Under the pieces are notes generated by a model. The model saw only the letters and a program-made list of their open reading frames with translations. It was not told the origin of the DNA and made no database searches. From Lactobacillus sp. (lineage in GTDB: Bacteria; Bacillota; Bacilli; Lactobacillales; Lactobacillaceae): 28,124 bases of DNA. The stretch is from positions 1 through 28,124 of the forward strand of contig DMZB01000180.1 of NCBI GenBank assembly GCA_003482405.1. Reading direction: 5' to 3'. This document shows, piece by piece, positions 7,886-15,631 of this stretch. Each line of letters opens with the position of its first letter. The stretch's first letter is position 1. The translations under genes and the position numbers were made by a program.

Positions 7886-7933
7886 AAAAAACTGCTGTCA
7901 CACAGATAAAGATATCTGTATAACAGCAGTTTT
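7886..7933 (-). terminator. Terminator after the glycosyltransferase pair
   Basis: AAAACTGCTGT and ACAGCAGTTTT form an 11-bp stem with an inner AGATA/TATCT pair; on the minus strand it is followed by TTTTTTG. It lies about 50 bp beyond the stop of the second glycosyltransferase. Confidence 0.85.
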
Positions 7934-7983
7934 CAATTCCCATTTAGTTTTGACGGTGATTCTGCGGATGTGCACGATTCCCC

Positions 7984-9516
7984 TCAGTGTTTGAGATGCA
8001 ACGCACGTTTCCATTTCGCGAATACAATCGACTCTGTCCTTGGCGTAATACTGTCATAAGCGTTACGGCTCATGGCATCCCAAACTTGATCATCTTTCAT
8101 GACACGCTGAATAGCATTAGCCAGGCCTACAACGTCACTGTCAGCAACCAAGTAACCGTTCTTGCCCTCATCAATAAGGTCGGCCGGACCGTAGTGAATG
8201 TTGTAGACGACTGACGGTACACCATGTGACAGTGCTTCTGCTAGCGCTAATGGTTCATTATCACTTTCGGTGGCGTTGACATAAACCTGCGCACCATTGT
8301 AAGCATCATTTAACTCTGTCTGATAGCCCTTCAAGTGGACACTATCTGTCAATTCGGCCTTCTTGATCTGTTCAGTGAGTGGTTTCTCCTGATCACCATA
8401 GCCATAGATATCCAACGTTGCATCAGGGACACGTTTTTTGACCGTTTCAAACGCCCTGACGACATCTTCCGTGTGTCGTTCCTTGGTCAAACGACCAACA
8501 ACAATCACCTTATGCGCCGTGCGTTGTGCTAAACGGACACGTTTGGCATGTGCCTGTTCGTCATTTACCACACTAAATGGCACAACACTGATTGGGGCCT
8601 TAACCTGCGCTTCGCCACCCATCCACCGTGTCAAATCAGCCTTTTGTTCGTCCGTTGCAACGATAATGCCCGCCAGTTTATCAATTTGATTGACGACAGG
8701 ATTTGCATAAATCCCTGACAAGTTCGCGTAAACTTGGTCTTTTGGATCAACAGTATGTGTGGTTGGTAACGTTATAAACCGGCTCACTTTAGTCGTCATG
8801 CTTAGCATTGCATCATAGGCTGCACCAGGGCGATCCGCGATAAACGTTGAACCTTCGCCATCACGCCGATTCAGTTCATCTAAGAAGTAGGTGAACAGCT
8901 CGTCATAACTATCAAAGAACAGATCCTGATCCTTGTAGTTCAACAATTGTAATAGTGATAAGAAATTGTGACCATCCTTATCGTGACTAAAATATTCTTC
9001 GATAACCCGTTTGCCATTTGGTGCGTAAGTCACTTGACTAATCAGGTCGCCGGCATCGCTGAAGAACTGATCACGCGTTTTAAAACCGCGGAAATCCCAC
9101 AGCTCTGTTTGAACCTTTTTGCCCGTTTTATCAAACGTATCAACACTATAGATTTGTCCCACTGTGCCAGGGGCAAAGTGCACATCCATGACCAATTTAT
9201 CGCCGTCATAAACGTGGCTGACATCTGCACCGGGATCTACATTGTAGTCTGCGGCCAGGTTAAGCGATTCAATCTTCGGTTCATTTTTGCCAACTGGTTT
9301 AAGATCTTCAATCCCCTGAAAAAAATCATACATATTGACGATCTGGTCGTCACCAATGCCGAAACGCTGTTTATTGGCGTACAACATTTGATCAAAGTTT
9401 CGCGTAACCAACTTGGCTGCAGTTCCTTGATGCTTAAATAATTGCAGTCGTTTGATCTCCGCGTGTTCAATTCCTGAATTCAAGGCCATCAAGTATTCAT
9501 TTACAAAATAAATCAT
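7984..9516 (-). CDS. GT4 glycosyltransferase, TagE-like (second of pair)
   Basis: The protein is 510 aa from ATG 9516, preceded by AGGAGG with 7-base spacing; the start overlaps the stop of the upstream gene by 4 bases (ATGA). The N-terminus MIYFVNEYLMALNSGIEHAE matches the TagE-type poly(glycerol-phosphate) alpha-glucosyltransferases of lactobacilli. The C-terminal GT-B half has VVGRLTKERHTEDVV, DIYGYGDQE and the E-x7-E nucleotide-sugar site around SDNEPLALAEALSHG. These enzymes add glucose from UDP-glucose to wall teichoic acid, or glycosylate serine-rich adhesins in the GtfA/GtfB version. Pairing with a homologue suggests the two form a hetero-oligomer. Confidence 0.8.
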   Translation of the reverse strand: MIYFVNEYLMALNSGIEHAEIKRLQLFKHQGTAAKLVTRNFDQMLYANKQRFGIGDDQIVNMYDFFQGIEDLKPVGKNEPKIESLNLAADYNVDPGADVSHVYDGDKLVMDVHFAPGTVGQIYSVDTFDKTGKKVQTELWDFRGFKTRDQFFSDAGDLISQVTYAPNGKRVIEEYFSHDKDGHNFLSLLQLLNYKDQDLFFDSYDELFTYFLDELNRRDGEGSTFIADRPGAAYDAMLSMTTKVSRFITLPTTHTVDPKDQVYANLSGIYANPVVNQIDKLAGIIVATDEQKADLTRWMGGEAQVKAPISVVPFSVVNDEQAHAKRVRLAQRTAHKVIVVGRLTKERHTEDVVRAFETVKKRVPDATLDIYGYGDQEKPLTEQIKKAELTDSVHLKGYQTELNDAYNGAQVYVNATESDNEPLALAEALSHGVPSVVYNIHYGPADLIDEGKNGYLVADSDVVGLANAIQRVMKDDQVWDAMSRNAYDSITPRTESIVFAKWKRALHLKH

Positions 9517-11090
9517 TTGCTGACCTCCTGTTTTTGGTTCTTGGCGGCTGGGTCCGCTTTGGCGAAGGCCGTCACGGCTGTCAATACTGGCTGCCACTTA
9601 TTCCACACCGCATCCTCAGAGAACCGTTTGGCATCTTCATACGCGTTTTCACTAAATTTCTGCATCAACTTGTCGTCTTTTAACAGCTTCGTCATCGCAT
9701 CCGCCAACGCATCAACGTTATCTAACTCAACTAAGTAACCATCACGATTATTTTCAATAATCCCTTGAGGACCATATTTGGCATCGTATGAAACTGTTGG
9801 TACTCCGTGTGACTGTGCTTCAAGTAGCGCCAGCGAAAATCCTTCTGCCCTCGAAGCTAACACGTTAATCTGCGCGCCATCGTAAACTTTGCCAACATCT
9901 AACGTGTAATCGTGGAAAGTGACTAAATCACCCAACTTTTTATCTGCAACGATTTTATTTAACCGTTCGCCCTCTTTACCGTTGGCATAACCCCAAAAGT
10001 CCAGCCGGGCTGCCGGAACTTTGTCGTGGACCTTTTCATAGGCCTCAATCACCTTATCCTGCTGCTTTTCTGGTGACAAACGCGCCACCATGATGATTTG
10101 ACCGGGTGTCCGTTTTGACCACTGTAGGTGTGGGGCATTCAGCACATCGTTATCGACGATTCCAACTGGTAATTCAAAGACCGGTGTGTCATTGCCCCAA
10201 CGGTTGATAAAGTCAGTTCGCTGTTGTGGTGTTGGTGCTGCAACGCCTTGCCATTGATCCAAATTCTTGATGGCATACTCATAGTTGTAGTTCAACGTGG
10301 CCGTCATCGTTTTTTCAGGATCATTCAAATGATTAGAGTGTAAATGCATCATCTTAAATGCTCGCGTCCGCATGTTTAAAACGGACCAAGCCAGCTCAAA
10401 CGTACGGTCCACAACAAAGACGTTATTGGCCCCGTTACGTTTGTTCAGTTCATCAAGGAAAAAGCGCATCATCGCCTGCTCACCATCAAATGAATAGTTT
10501 GAGCCATGCCAGTTCATAATTCGGTACAGGGAATTGGCATACTTACCTTCTTGATTTTTCATGTGGAACGTTTGATAAACAACGGTGCCTTCAGGATTAA
10601 ACACCTGTTCAGCGTTCACCACGCCATCTGCATCGTGCCATTGTTCCAGGGCCTTAAATCCGCGCGCATCCCAGTACTCACTCTTAACTAATTTGCCATA
10701 TCGGTCAAACGTCCAAACCGTTTCGACTTCTTTATACTCTGGCGCGCGCATCTTAATTCGTTGAATGATTCGTTCTGAGTTACGGACCATAAAGCCGTGG
10801 TCATCCTGATCATTCACCAATACTTGTAGGTTTGATTTCACATGCAAATCCGCCAACGTGAATGATGTCTTTTTAAGGTTTTCAGTCCCTTCAAAAAAGT
10901 CAAACAAGTTGACCATGTCACTGTCTTCAAGGCCGGCATGAGCCAGTGTATCGTGCAATGTCAGCGAGAAAAAGCGCGTGACAATTTGGGCAGGCTCATG
11001 ATGATCTTTAAACATGCCCAACCGTTTCATTTCCGCGTGCTCGATCCCGGATTTCTTTTCATTAAAACTTGCGTTGATAAAGTAATACAT
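9513..11090 (-). CDS. GT4 glycosyltransferase, TagE-like (first of pair)
   Basis: The protein is 525 aa, starting ATG 11090 after GAGG. It is a clear paralogue of the next gene, sharing the SGIEHAEMKRL N-terminus and the NLFDFFEGTENL segment. The C-terminal half has VARLSPEKQQDKVI, DFWGYANGKEGERL and SRAEGFSLALLEAQSHG, the donor-sugar binding E-x7-E motif of family GT4. It likely glucosylates teichoic acid glycerol-phosphate or ribitol-phosphate chains at the membrane. The 4-base overlap with the second gene implies equal production. No Sec2/SRRP adhesin is seen nearby, which favours a teichoic acid role over adhesin glycosylation. An extended -10 TGGTATGAT lies upstream at about 11120-11130. 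Confidence 0.8.
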   Translation of the reverse strand: MYYFINASFNEKKSGIEHAEMKRLGMFKDHHEPAQIVTRFFSLTLHDTLAHAGLEDSDMVNLFDFFEGTENLKKTSFTLADLHVKSNLQVLVNDQDDHGFMVRNSERIIQRIKMRAPEYKEVETVWTFDRYGKLVKSEYWDARGFKALEQWHDADGVVNAEQVFNPEGTVVYQTFHMKNQEGKYANSLYRIMNWHGSNYSFDGEQAMMRFFLDELNKRNGANNVFVVDRTFELAWSVLNMRTRAFKMMHLHSNHLNDPEKTMTATLNYNYEYAIKNLDQWQGVAAPTPQQRTDFINRWGNDTPVFELPVGIVDNDVLNAPHLQWSKRTPGQIIMVARLSPEKQQDKVIEAYEKVHDKVPAARLDFWGYANGKEGERLNKIVADKKLGDLVTFHDYTLDVGKVYDGAQINVLASRAEGFSLALLEAQSHGVPTVSYDAKYGPQGIIENNRDGYLVELDNVDALADAMTKLLKDDKLMQKFSENAYEDAKRFSEDAVWNKWQPVLTAVTAFAKADPAAKNQKQEVSK

Positions 11091-11150
11091 TCCATTACCT
11101 CACTTATTATGCAAACCCTTTTTTAAATCATACCAGAAGCTCACAAAAAT

Positions 11151-11188
11151 AGGGCTCAGCACAATTGCTAAGTCCTATTTTAACGTAC
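11151..11188 (-). terminator. Terminator between the small membrane protein gene and the glycosyltransferases
   Basis: Read on the minus strand, AAAATAGG-CTTAGC and GCTGAG-CCTATTTT form an interrupted stem of about 14 bp ending in TTTTTG. It separates the gene at 11244-11549 from the glycosyltransferase promoter. Confidence 0.6.
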
Positions 11189-11243
11189 CTTATTGAGTTT
11201 GAACGCGCTTTTCACGAGCTTAACGACTTTTTTTCAAAACTAA

Positions 11244-11549
11244 TCACTTTTTTTGACCACTAAAATGCTGATCTAATGCCATAATGCCAGCTAAGACAAA
11301 CGCAACCAACAGAAGTGTCATTTCGACGTCAATGTAGCCAAACAAAAATGCCACAACCATACTGATCAACACCGCTAGAATCAACACGATTTCCACCGTT
11401 TGACGACCCTTACGAAACTGACCTCGCTTAAATACTTTTGAATGTCGCTGCAGGTTTGCACCAACGTAAGTGCCTCCCAATGGTGCGTCAATAATTCGTT
11501 TAGAACGACTTGTAATGTTGCCTTGATACTTGTTGCCCCTGCTCATCAT
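11244..11549 (-). CDS. Small two-helix membrane protein, unknown function
   Basis: The protein is 101 aa from ATG 11549 (or 100 aa from the adjacent ATG 11546), preceded by GAGGGGGG. The first ~45 residues are basic and cytoplasmic-looking (SRGNKYQGNITSRSKRII, later VFKRGQFRKGRQ); two hydrophobic helices follow at about 50-69 and 74-92, with a short KK end. I do not recognise a family. It is a stand-alone unit with its own terminator. An in-frame extension to 11624 exists but lacks a ribosome binding site. Confidence 0.6.
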   Translation of the reverse strand: MMSRGNKYQGNITSRSKRIIDAPLGGTYVGANLQRHSKVFKRGQFRKGRQTVEIVLILAVLISMVVAFLFGYIDVEMTLLLVAFVLAGIMALDQHFSGQKK

Positions 11550-11656
11550 GATTCCCCCCTCGCCGTGTGTGCTCGCATGCTTCTTAATTGCACACATTGT
11601 ATCCGCAAAGGAACACTTGCGCACGTTTTTTGAATCAACTATATTTCCCAGGAAAT

Positions 11657-11702
11657 AAAAAAACTCTGTGAGCCAACCATTATTGGTCAGTTCACAGAGT
11701 AT
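11657..11702 (-). terminator. Terminator after the aquaporin remnant
   Basis: ACTCTGTGA (11663-11671) pairs with TCACAGAGT (11692-11700) and an inner CCAA/TTGG pair extends it; a T7 run follows on the minus strand. It lies just after the aquaporin remnant stop. Confidence 0.85.
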
Positions 11703-11713
11703 TTGATGATTGA

Positions 11714-12309
11714 CTAGTCTTCACTACCCATCCAACGACCAACAAAGGCCGCAATGGCAGCACCAACAACTGGGGCAATCAAGTAAACCCAGTAGTGAGA
11801 TAACGCAGTTCCACCAGCAAAGATGGCTGGTCCGAAACTACGAGCGGGGTTCAGAGAACCACCGGTCAAGTTCAAGGCAACGATGATCAAGAAGGCTAAT
11901 GTCAAACCAATGGCAACTGGTGCCATCTGACTGTTACCAAACCGCTCGCTGGTTACCATCAAGATAACAAACACGAACAGGAACGTGATAATCGTTTCGA
12001 CACAGAAGGCTGCGCCAGCAGAGATCTTAGGGAAGTCCGTTTGACCAAAACCCACACTCTAAGGCAAGCTCAATGCGTGCTCAAAGAATGACAGAACAGC
12101 TGAAGCAACAGTAGCACCTAAAAATTGCGAAATAATGTAGAAAAGGGTGTCACCTGCTGACAAACGGCGTAAGCCATCATCGTAATGGCAAGTCCAAACG
12201 CTAAACCGATGGCAAGTGTGCCACCCTTAGCGACTGTAACCGTACCAGTACCGATGAAAACAAGCATAAATGTACCGATGAACTCGGCGAAATACTTTCT
12301 CATTTCCAT
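11714..12309 (-). pseudogene. Aquaporin/glycerol facilitator (MIP family), decayed
   Basis: Three pieces of one MIP channel are visible. The first (from ATG 12309) begins MEMRKYFAEFIGTFMLVFIG and runs to MMAYAV at about 12163. There the expected GGVSGGHFNPAVT segment, the first NPA half-helix, is missing. The sequence continues in another frame with SAGDTLFYIISQFLGATVAS down to SLP and an in-frame TAG at 12059-12061. The last piece (SVGFGQTDFP onward) is in the same frame as the middle piece and keeps the second NPA (GGSLNPARSFGP) and the end of the channel. A roughly 20-codon deletion with frameshift plus a nonsense codon are therefore present. The channel cannot be made as one protein. Confidence 0.85.
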
Positions 12310-12458
12310 TCCCTCCAGGAATATGTAAATTTAGAAAACTTAGGTTCGGATTAAATGATACCCTATTTGCACCAGAAATACAGGTTAAACGCCTGTGATT
12401 AACTATTTTGATACAAAATCATTGCAATTTGTCGATAGTTCAATTTCACCACAAATTA

Positions 12459-12503
12459 AAAATTACTGCTGCATAGGATTACACACCCATACAACAGTAA
12501 TTT
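12459..12503 (-). terminator. Terminator after the 111-aa membrane protein gene
   Basis: AAATTACTG-TG and CA-CAGTAATTT pair across about 20 bases, with TTTTTAATTTG following on the minus strand. The stem has a one-base interruption. Confidence 0.6.
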
Positions 12504-12511
12504 CATGAATT

Positions 12512-12847
12512 TTATTTATAGTGTTGTGCTGCAATAACTTGTAACCGGTGACCCGCAATGAACAGAAAAATGGCCGCGACCCATGAGGCAAATAGAACAC
12601 TTATAATCGCTTGACCATAAAAGGTGCTCCCGTTGATCAGCCAGCGATCCGTCAACTGATTGAGCTTGGATAATTCCCAAACACCGACCACTGCCGGTAA
12701 CAGCATGAAGGCATACACTAAAAACGAAGCGCCGTTAGTCAACATCGTCAGACTGAGCACCACCCCAGAAAAAATGTTGATCACTGCAGCCCATAAGAGT
12801 AATCGGCGAACAGCCGCAATCGCTTGTTCGCGCCATCTTTGATCCAT
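12512..12847 (-). CDS. Small integral membrane protein, unknown function
   Basis: The protein is 111 aa, starting ATG 12847 after AAAGGACGG. An amphipathic basic N-terminus (DQRWREQAIAAVRR) precedes three hydrophobic helices at about 15-36, 40-57 and 77-99, with a short His/Lys-containing tail. I do not recognise a family. It is a single gene upstream of the decayed aquaporin and transcribed in the same direction, separated from it by a terminator. Confidence 0.65.
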   Translation of the reverse strand: MDQRWREQAIAAVRRLLLWAAVINIFSGVVLSLTMLTNGASFLVYAFMLLPAVVGVWELSKLNQLTDRWLINGSTFYGQAIISVLFASWVAAIFLFIAGHRLQVIAAQHYK

Positions 12848-12929
12848 TTACAATCCGTCCTTTATCCTAAAGTTAATCTAACCATTATGACACACTTTAG
12901 GGTGTTGAACTACCGATCAGGATACGAAG

Positions 12930-13151
12930 TTACTTTGTCTTACGGTCCGCGAGTGCTTGTTTGCCTTTATCAGTCAATCCTTCAACGGTGTTGCCACTGG
13001 CCTCAATATAGCCAGCCTCAATCAGCGGTCGCGGATCACCACCGATAGCGTTATCACAGTAGTCAACGAAGTGTGTAACCGGTGTACCTGGTTCAACTCT
13101 GCCAGATGCAATCGCATCCAAAATGTCATAATCCGTGTTTGTTAGTTCCAT
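12930..13151 (-). CDS. Small winged-helix-like protein
   Basis: The protein is 73 aa from ATG 13151, with GGAGGAG 7 bases upstream; a 7-codon longer frame lacks such a site. The layout TNTDYDILDAIASG, then RPLIEAGYIEASG and VEGLTDKGKQALAD matches the last two helices plus wing of a MarR/PadR-type winged helix (a linker, LIxxGYI, a beta wing, then LTxxGxxAL). It may be a minimal DNA-binding regulator or an adaptor. No effector domain is present, and no partner gene is coupled to it. Confidence 0.6.
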   Translation of the reverse strand: MELTNTDYDILDAIASGRVEPGTPVTHFVDYCDNAIGGDPRPLIEAGYIEASGNTVEGLTDKGKQALADRKTK

Positions 13152-13269
13152 GTGCGTCTCCTCCGCTTTCAAAGTATTCTTGAATTATACTCCGTTCCCT
13201 GTCATGAAGTGGCTATTTCGGCTTCTGCTAGCAATCCTTTTTTTCAAAATTCGAGAGCTAACCTTGAAA

Positions 13270-13302
13270 CAGAAAACCACCGAAATTAATTCCCGGTGGT
13301 AA
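13270..13302 (-). terminator. Terminator after the amidohydrolase gene
   Basis: ACCACCG (13276-13282) and CGGTGGT (13294-13300) form a 7-bp stem; on the minus strand it is followed by TTTTCTGTTT. Confidence 0.75.
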
Positions 13303-13352
13303 ACCTTAAGGATTGGATTAAATTACAAAAACGTGTGCTGGACTTTCAAGTC

Positions 13353-14612
13353 CTACTTTGTGGTCTCTAAGGATCTCTCCCTTTTTCTAAACATAGAAAT
13401 TTTCTTTTCGGTTTTGACTGTAATCCGTCCTGCTTTAATGACATACAGTCGTTCAGGAATATCAATTACAGCATCACTTTTACGTTTGGTATCTAACAAG
13501 ACCATATCTGCCTTGTTACCAACTTTTAAACCATAATCTGCCAAACGCAGTGCCTTTGCAGGATTATAGGTCAGCATTTCTAATACCGTTGGCAAATCAG
13601 ATAATCCGCCAAGATGCGCAACTGGAACGGCCAGGAAACCTACTTGCATAATGTCACCATTTCCAAATGGAGTAAATGGATTGCGAATATTATTTGTGGA
13701 AAGCGAAACGTTAACTCCGCCATCTCTTAACTTGCGAATAGGCGTTACACAACGACGAACATTATACGTATCATTTCGACCACCAAGATGTAAGTCAGTC
13801 TCGGGAAGCGACATGACATTAATTTTAGCTTTTTTCATTAAATTGATAATTGGTTCTAATTTTTCGGGTTTTAGAGCCGCTAACGCAGTTTCGTGACCAA
13901 CGGAAACACGGCCTTCAAAACCTTCCTCAATTGTTTTTCTAGCAATATAGTCAACCGTAAGTTGATCCGCATCGTCAAAGAAATCTTGATGAAAATCAAT
14001 GTCCTTATTATATTTTTTGGCTAGTTCAAATATAAAGTCTATGTGTTGCTTTGGGTCAGGATCAACATATGGAATACCACCGACAACATCAGCCCCCATC
14101 TGCATAGCCTCATCCATCATCTGTTTCATGCCAGGAAGTTTAAAAATGCCGTCCTGTGGAAAGGCAACCACTTGAATATCGAGCATATCTTTATATTCTT
14201 CCTTGAGTTTGAGAATTGTTTTAAAGCCATCAAATCCGGTGTCAGGAGAGAACTCCGCATGGGTTCTCATACTCGTCACACCATGTATAATCTCCATTTC
14301 AAGTGCCTTTTTTGCTCTTTGATAGATGTCTTCTCTAGTAAAGGTTGGCTTCGCCTTTGCCGTGACGGCAATAGCTTCTTTAAGCGTTCCGGATTGGTTA
14401 TGAACCCTGCTTGAAATCAGGGCTTTGTCTAAATGAATGTGGGATTCCACCAAACCGGGAATTAGAACATTTTCATCACCCTCAATAATTATTTTTCCAG
14501 ACTCATCTATCCTTCCATCCGATATTTGTTCAATCACACCATCTTTAACAGCAACATTCAAAGGGGCTTCATTATCACTAATTCGCACATTTTTAAGTAA
14601 AAGATCTGCCAT
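13353..14612 (-). CDS. Cytosine-deaminase-like amidohydrolase with altered active site
   Basis: The protein is 419 aa, ATG 14612 after GAGGTG. From memory it aligns with E. coli CodA along the TIM barrel: HIHLDK (H58, H60), VAFPQDG (Q153), DFHQDF (H208), VGHET (H240), HLGGRNDTYNVRR and the segment at 301-318. Two CodA active-site positions are changed: the catalytic Glu three residues after the third His is Phe211, and the metal-ligand Asp of the CodA HDD motif is Asn307 (TNN). The protein should therefore bind metal differently and may not deaminate cytosine. It lies by the carbamoyltransferase/carbamate kinase operon, so a cyclic ureide or imide substrate is the best guess. Cre-like sites precede it. 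The C-terminal 20 residues are basic and look non-core. Confidence 0.75.
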   Translation of the reverse strand: MADLLLKNVRISDNEAPLNVAVKDGVIEQISDGRIDESGKIIIEGDENVLIPGLVESHIHLDKALISSRVHNQSGTLKEAIAVTAKAKPTFTREDIYQRAKKALEMEIIHGVTSMRTHAEFSPDTGFDGFKTILKLKEEYKDMLDIQVVAFPQDGIFKLPGMKQMMDEAMQMGADVVGGIPYVDPDPKQHIDFIFELAKKYNKDIDFHQDFFDDADQLTVDYIARKTIEEGFEGRVSVGHETALAALKPEKLEPIINLMKKAKINVMSLPETDLHLGGRNDTYNVRRCVTPIRKLRDGGVNVSLSTNNIRNPFTPFGNGDIMQVGFLAVPVAHLGGLSDLPTVLEMLTYNPAKALRLADYGLKVGNKADMVLLDTKRKSDAVIDIPERLYVIKAGRITVKTEKKISMFRKRERSLETTK

Positions 14613-14671
14613 AATTACACCTCGTCGATTTGTTTAACCACCAACATTAAAATAAATGGCACTGGTACCAT

Positions 14672-14685
14672 AGTAAACGCTTACA
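14672..14685. promoter_or_regulatory. cre-like CcpA site upstream of the amidohydrolase
   Basis: AGTAAACGCTTACA matches 13 of 14 positions of TGWAANCGNTNWCA. It lies 60 bp upstream of the amidohydrolase start in the divergent intergenic region. Confidence 0.65.
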
Positions 14686-14767
14686 ATAATTATTTTACAC
14701 ACTATCACACACGTTACATTAATCTCCAGGTATAACTCCAAAGTTTATTTTTATCCGTCGATCCCAA

Positions 14768-14781
14768 TGTAAGCGCTTACT
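14768..14781. promoter_or_regulatory. cre-like CcpA site upstream of the DUF1097-like gene
   Basis: TGTAAGCGCTTACT contains a perfect 12-bp palindrome and matches 13 of 14 cre positions. It overlaps a possible -35 (TGTAAG) that is 16 bp from TACAAT, so CcpA binding would block polymerase. Confidence 0.65.
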
Positions 14782-14876
14782 TAAATATCTACAATTAATG
14801 TATTGCAATAAGTGTGCGTGATCGAAGATTCTTCGGAAGACAGACGTTTTTAAGCTTTGGAAGGAGCATAACAGCT

Positions 14877-15446
14877 ATGAAAGTGGACATTTCGCTTAGC
14901 AAGGAGGCATTTTTTGCCGCAATCGGAATTGGTCTCTTCACGTTTTTCTACGGTTTACTGTCAGGATCACTTGAATTTTGGATGGCCCCTGTAGCCTTCA
15001 TTACTTCAGCTTTCTATGCGGGCTACGAATCCCCCAAAAATACATCAATAAAAGTTTCTATTAGCTTTGGAATGGGAATTTTGTGGGGAATTATTGCTTA
15101 TAGCCTATTTCAAATTCCAAATATGAACATGCTACTTTGGACATCATCTGTATTTGGAATTATGGCATTCATTGCCATAATCTTACAAGATACAATCATG
15201 CCATTCACTAGAATTCCTGCCTGGTTACTTGGATGGGGGACATTCATGGAAATCTCTTTAAATAAAACAATTACGAACTGGCCACTATTTATCATTGAGC
15301 TTGCCGCTTGCATGTTATTGGGGGTTTATTTTTTGGATTTTGGCTCAAATTGGCTGAAAAAAATGCTATATCTCGTATCCCCAGAAAAACAAAAAACATC
15401 AAAATCCTTATCTACGGGTAGCACAAAAAATCCCAAAGAGAATTAA
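14877..15446 (+). CDS. DUF1097-like integral membrane protein
   Basis: The protein is 189 aa from ATG 14877, with AAGGAG 10 bases upstream; the frame could extend to a GTG at 14814 but without a ribosome binding site. It has about five hydrophobic segments covering residues 10-165, then a basic, Ser-rich cytoplasmic tail (VSPEKQKTSKSLSTGSTK). The spacing of helices and the IPAWLLGWGTFME segment resemble the DUF1097 family (YcdZ-like), which has no established function. Convergent with the carbamate kinase operon and divergent from the amidohydrolase, it probably assists uptake or efflux of the pathway substrate or a product such as ammonia or CO2. The family call is moderate. Confidence 0.65.
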   Translation: MKVDISLSKEAFFAAIGIGLFTFFYGLLSGSLEFWMAPVAFITSAFYAGYESPKNTSIKVSISFGMGILWGIIAYSLFQIPNMNMLLWTSSVFGIMAFIAIILQDTIMPFTRIPAWLLGWGTFMEISLNKTITNWPLFIIELAACMLLGVYFLDFGSNWLKKMLYLVSPEKQKTSKSLSTGSTKNPKEN

Positions 15447-15548
15447 CTCATTGTTAATTAAAGAAGGGGGTACAGTCGATTACAAATAAATGATAACTTA
15501 TTAGAAAAAATGTGAAACCGTGCAATTAAATAAACGCAATTGAAATTG

Positions 15549-15584
15549 AAAAAGAAGCCGTGGTATAATTCACGGCTTCTTTTC
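15549..15584. terminator. Bidirectional terminator between DUF1097-like and carbamate kinase genes
   Basis: AAAGAAGCCGTG (15551-15562) and CACGGCTTCTTTT (15571-15583) form an 11-12-bp perfect stem with an 8-base loop, with A-rich and T-rich flanks on each side. Confidence 0.85.
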
Positions 15585-15631
15585 ATTTACCTCAACCTCA
15601 CTTTTTTAAAACCTCACTCGGTGTAGTTTTG

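Noticed and set aside
8968..9441. 157-aa plus-strand ORF antisense to the second glycosyltransferase
   Set aside because: The glycosyltransferase on the other strand has clear motifs and a good start; the antisense frame has no ribosome site or motif.
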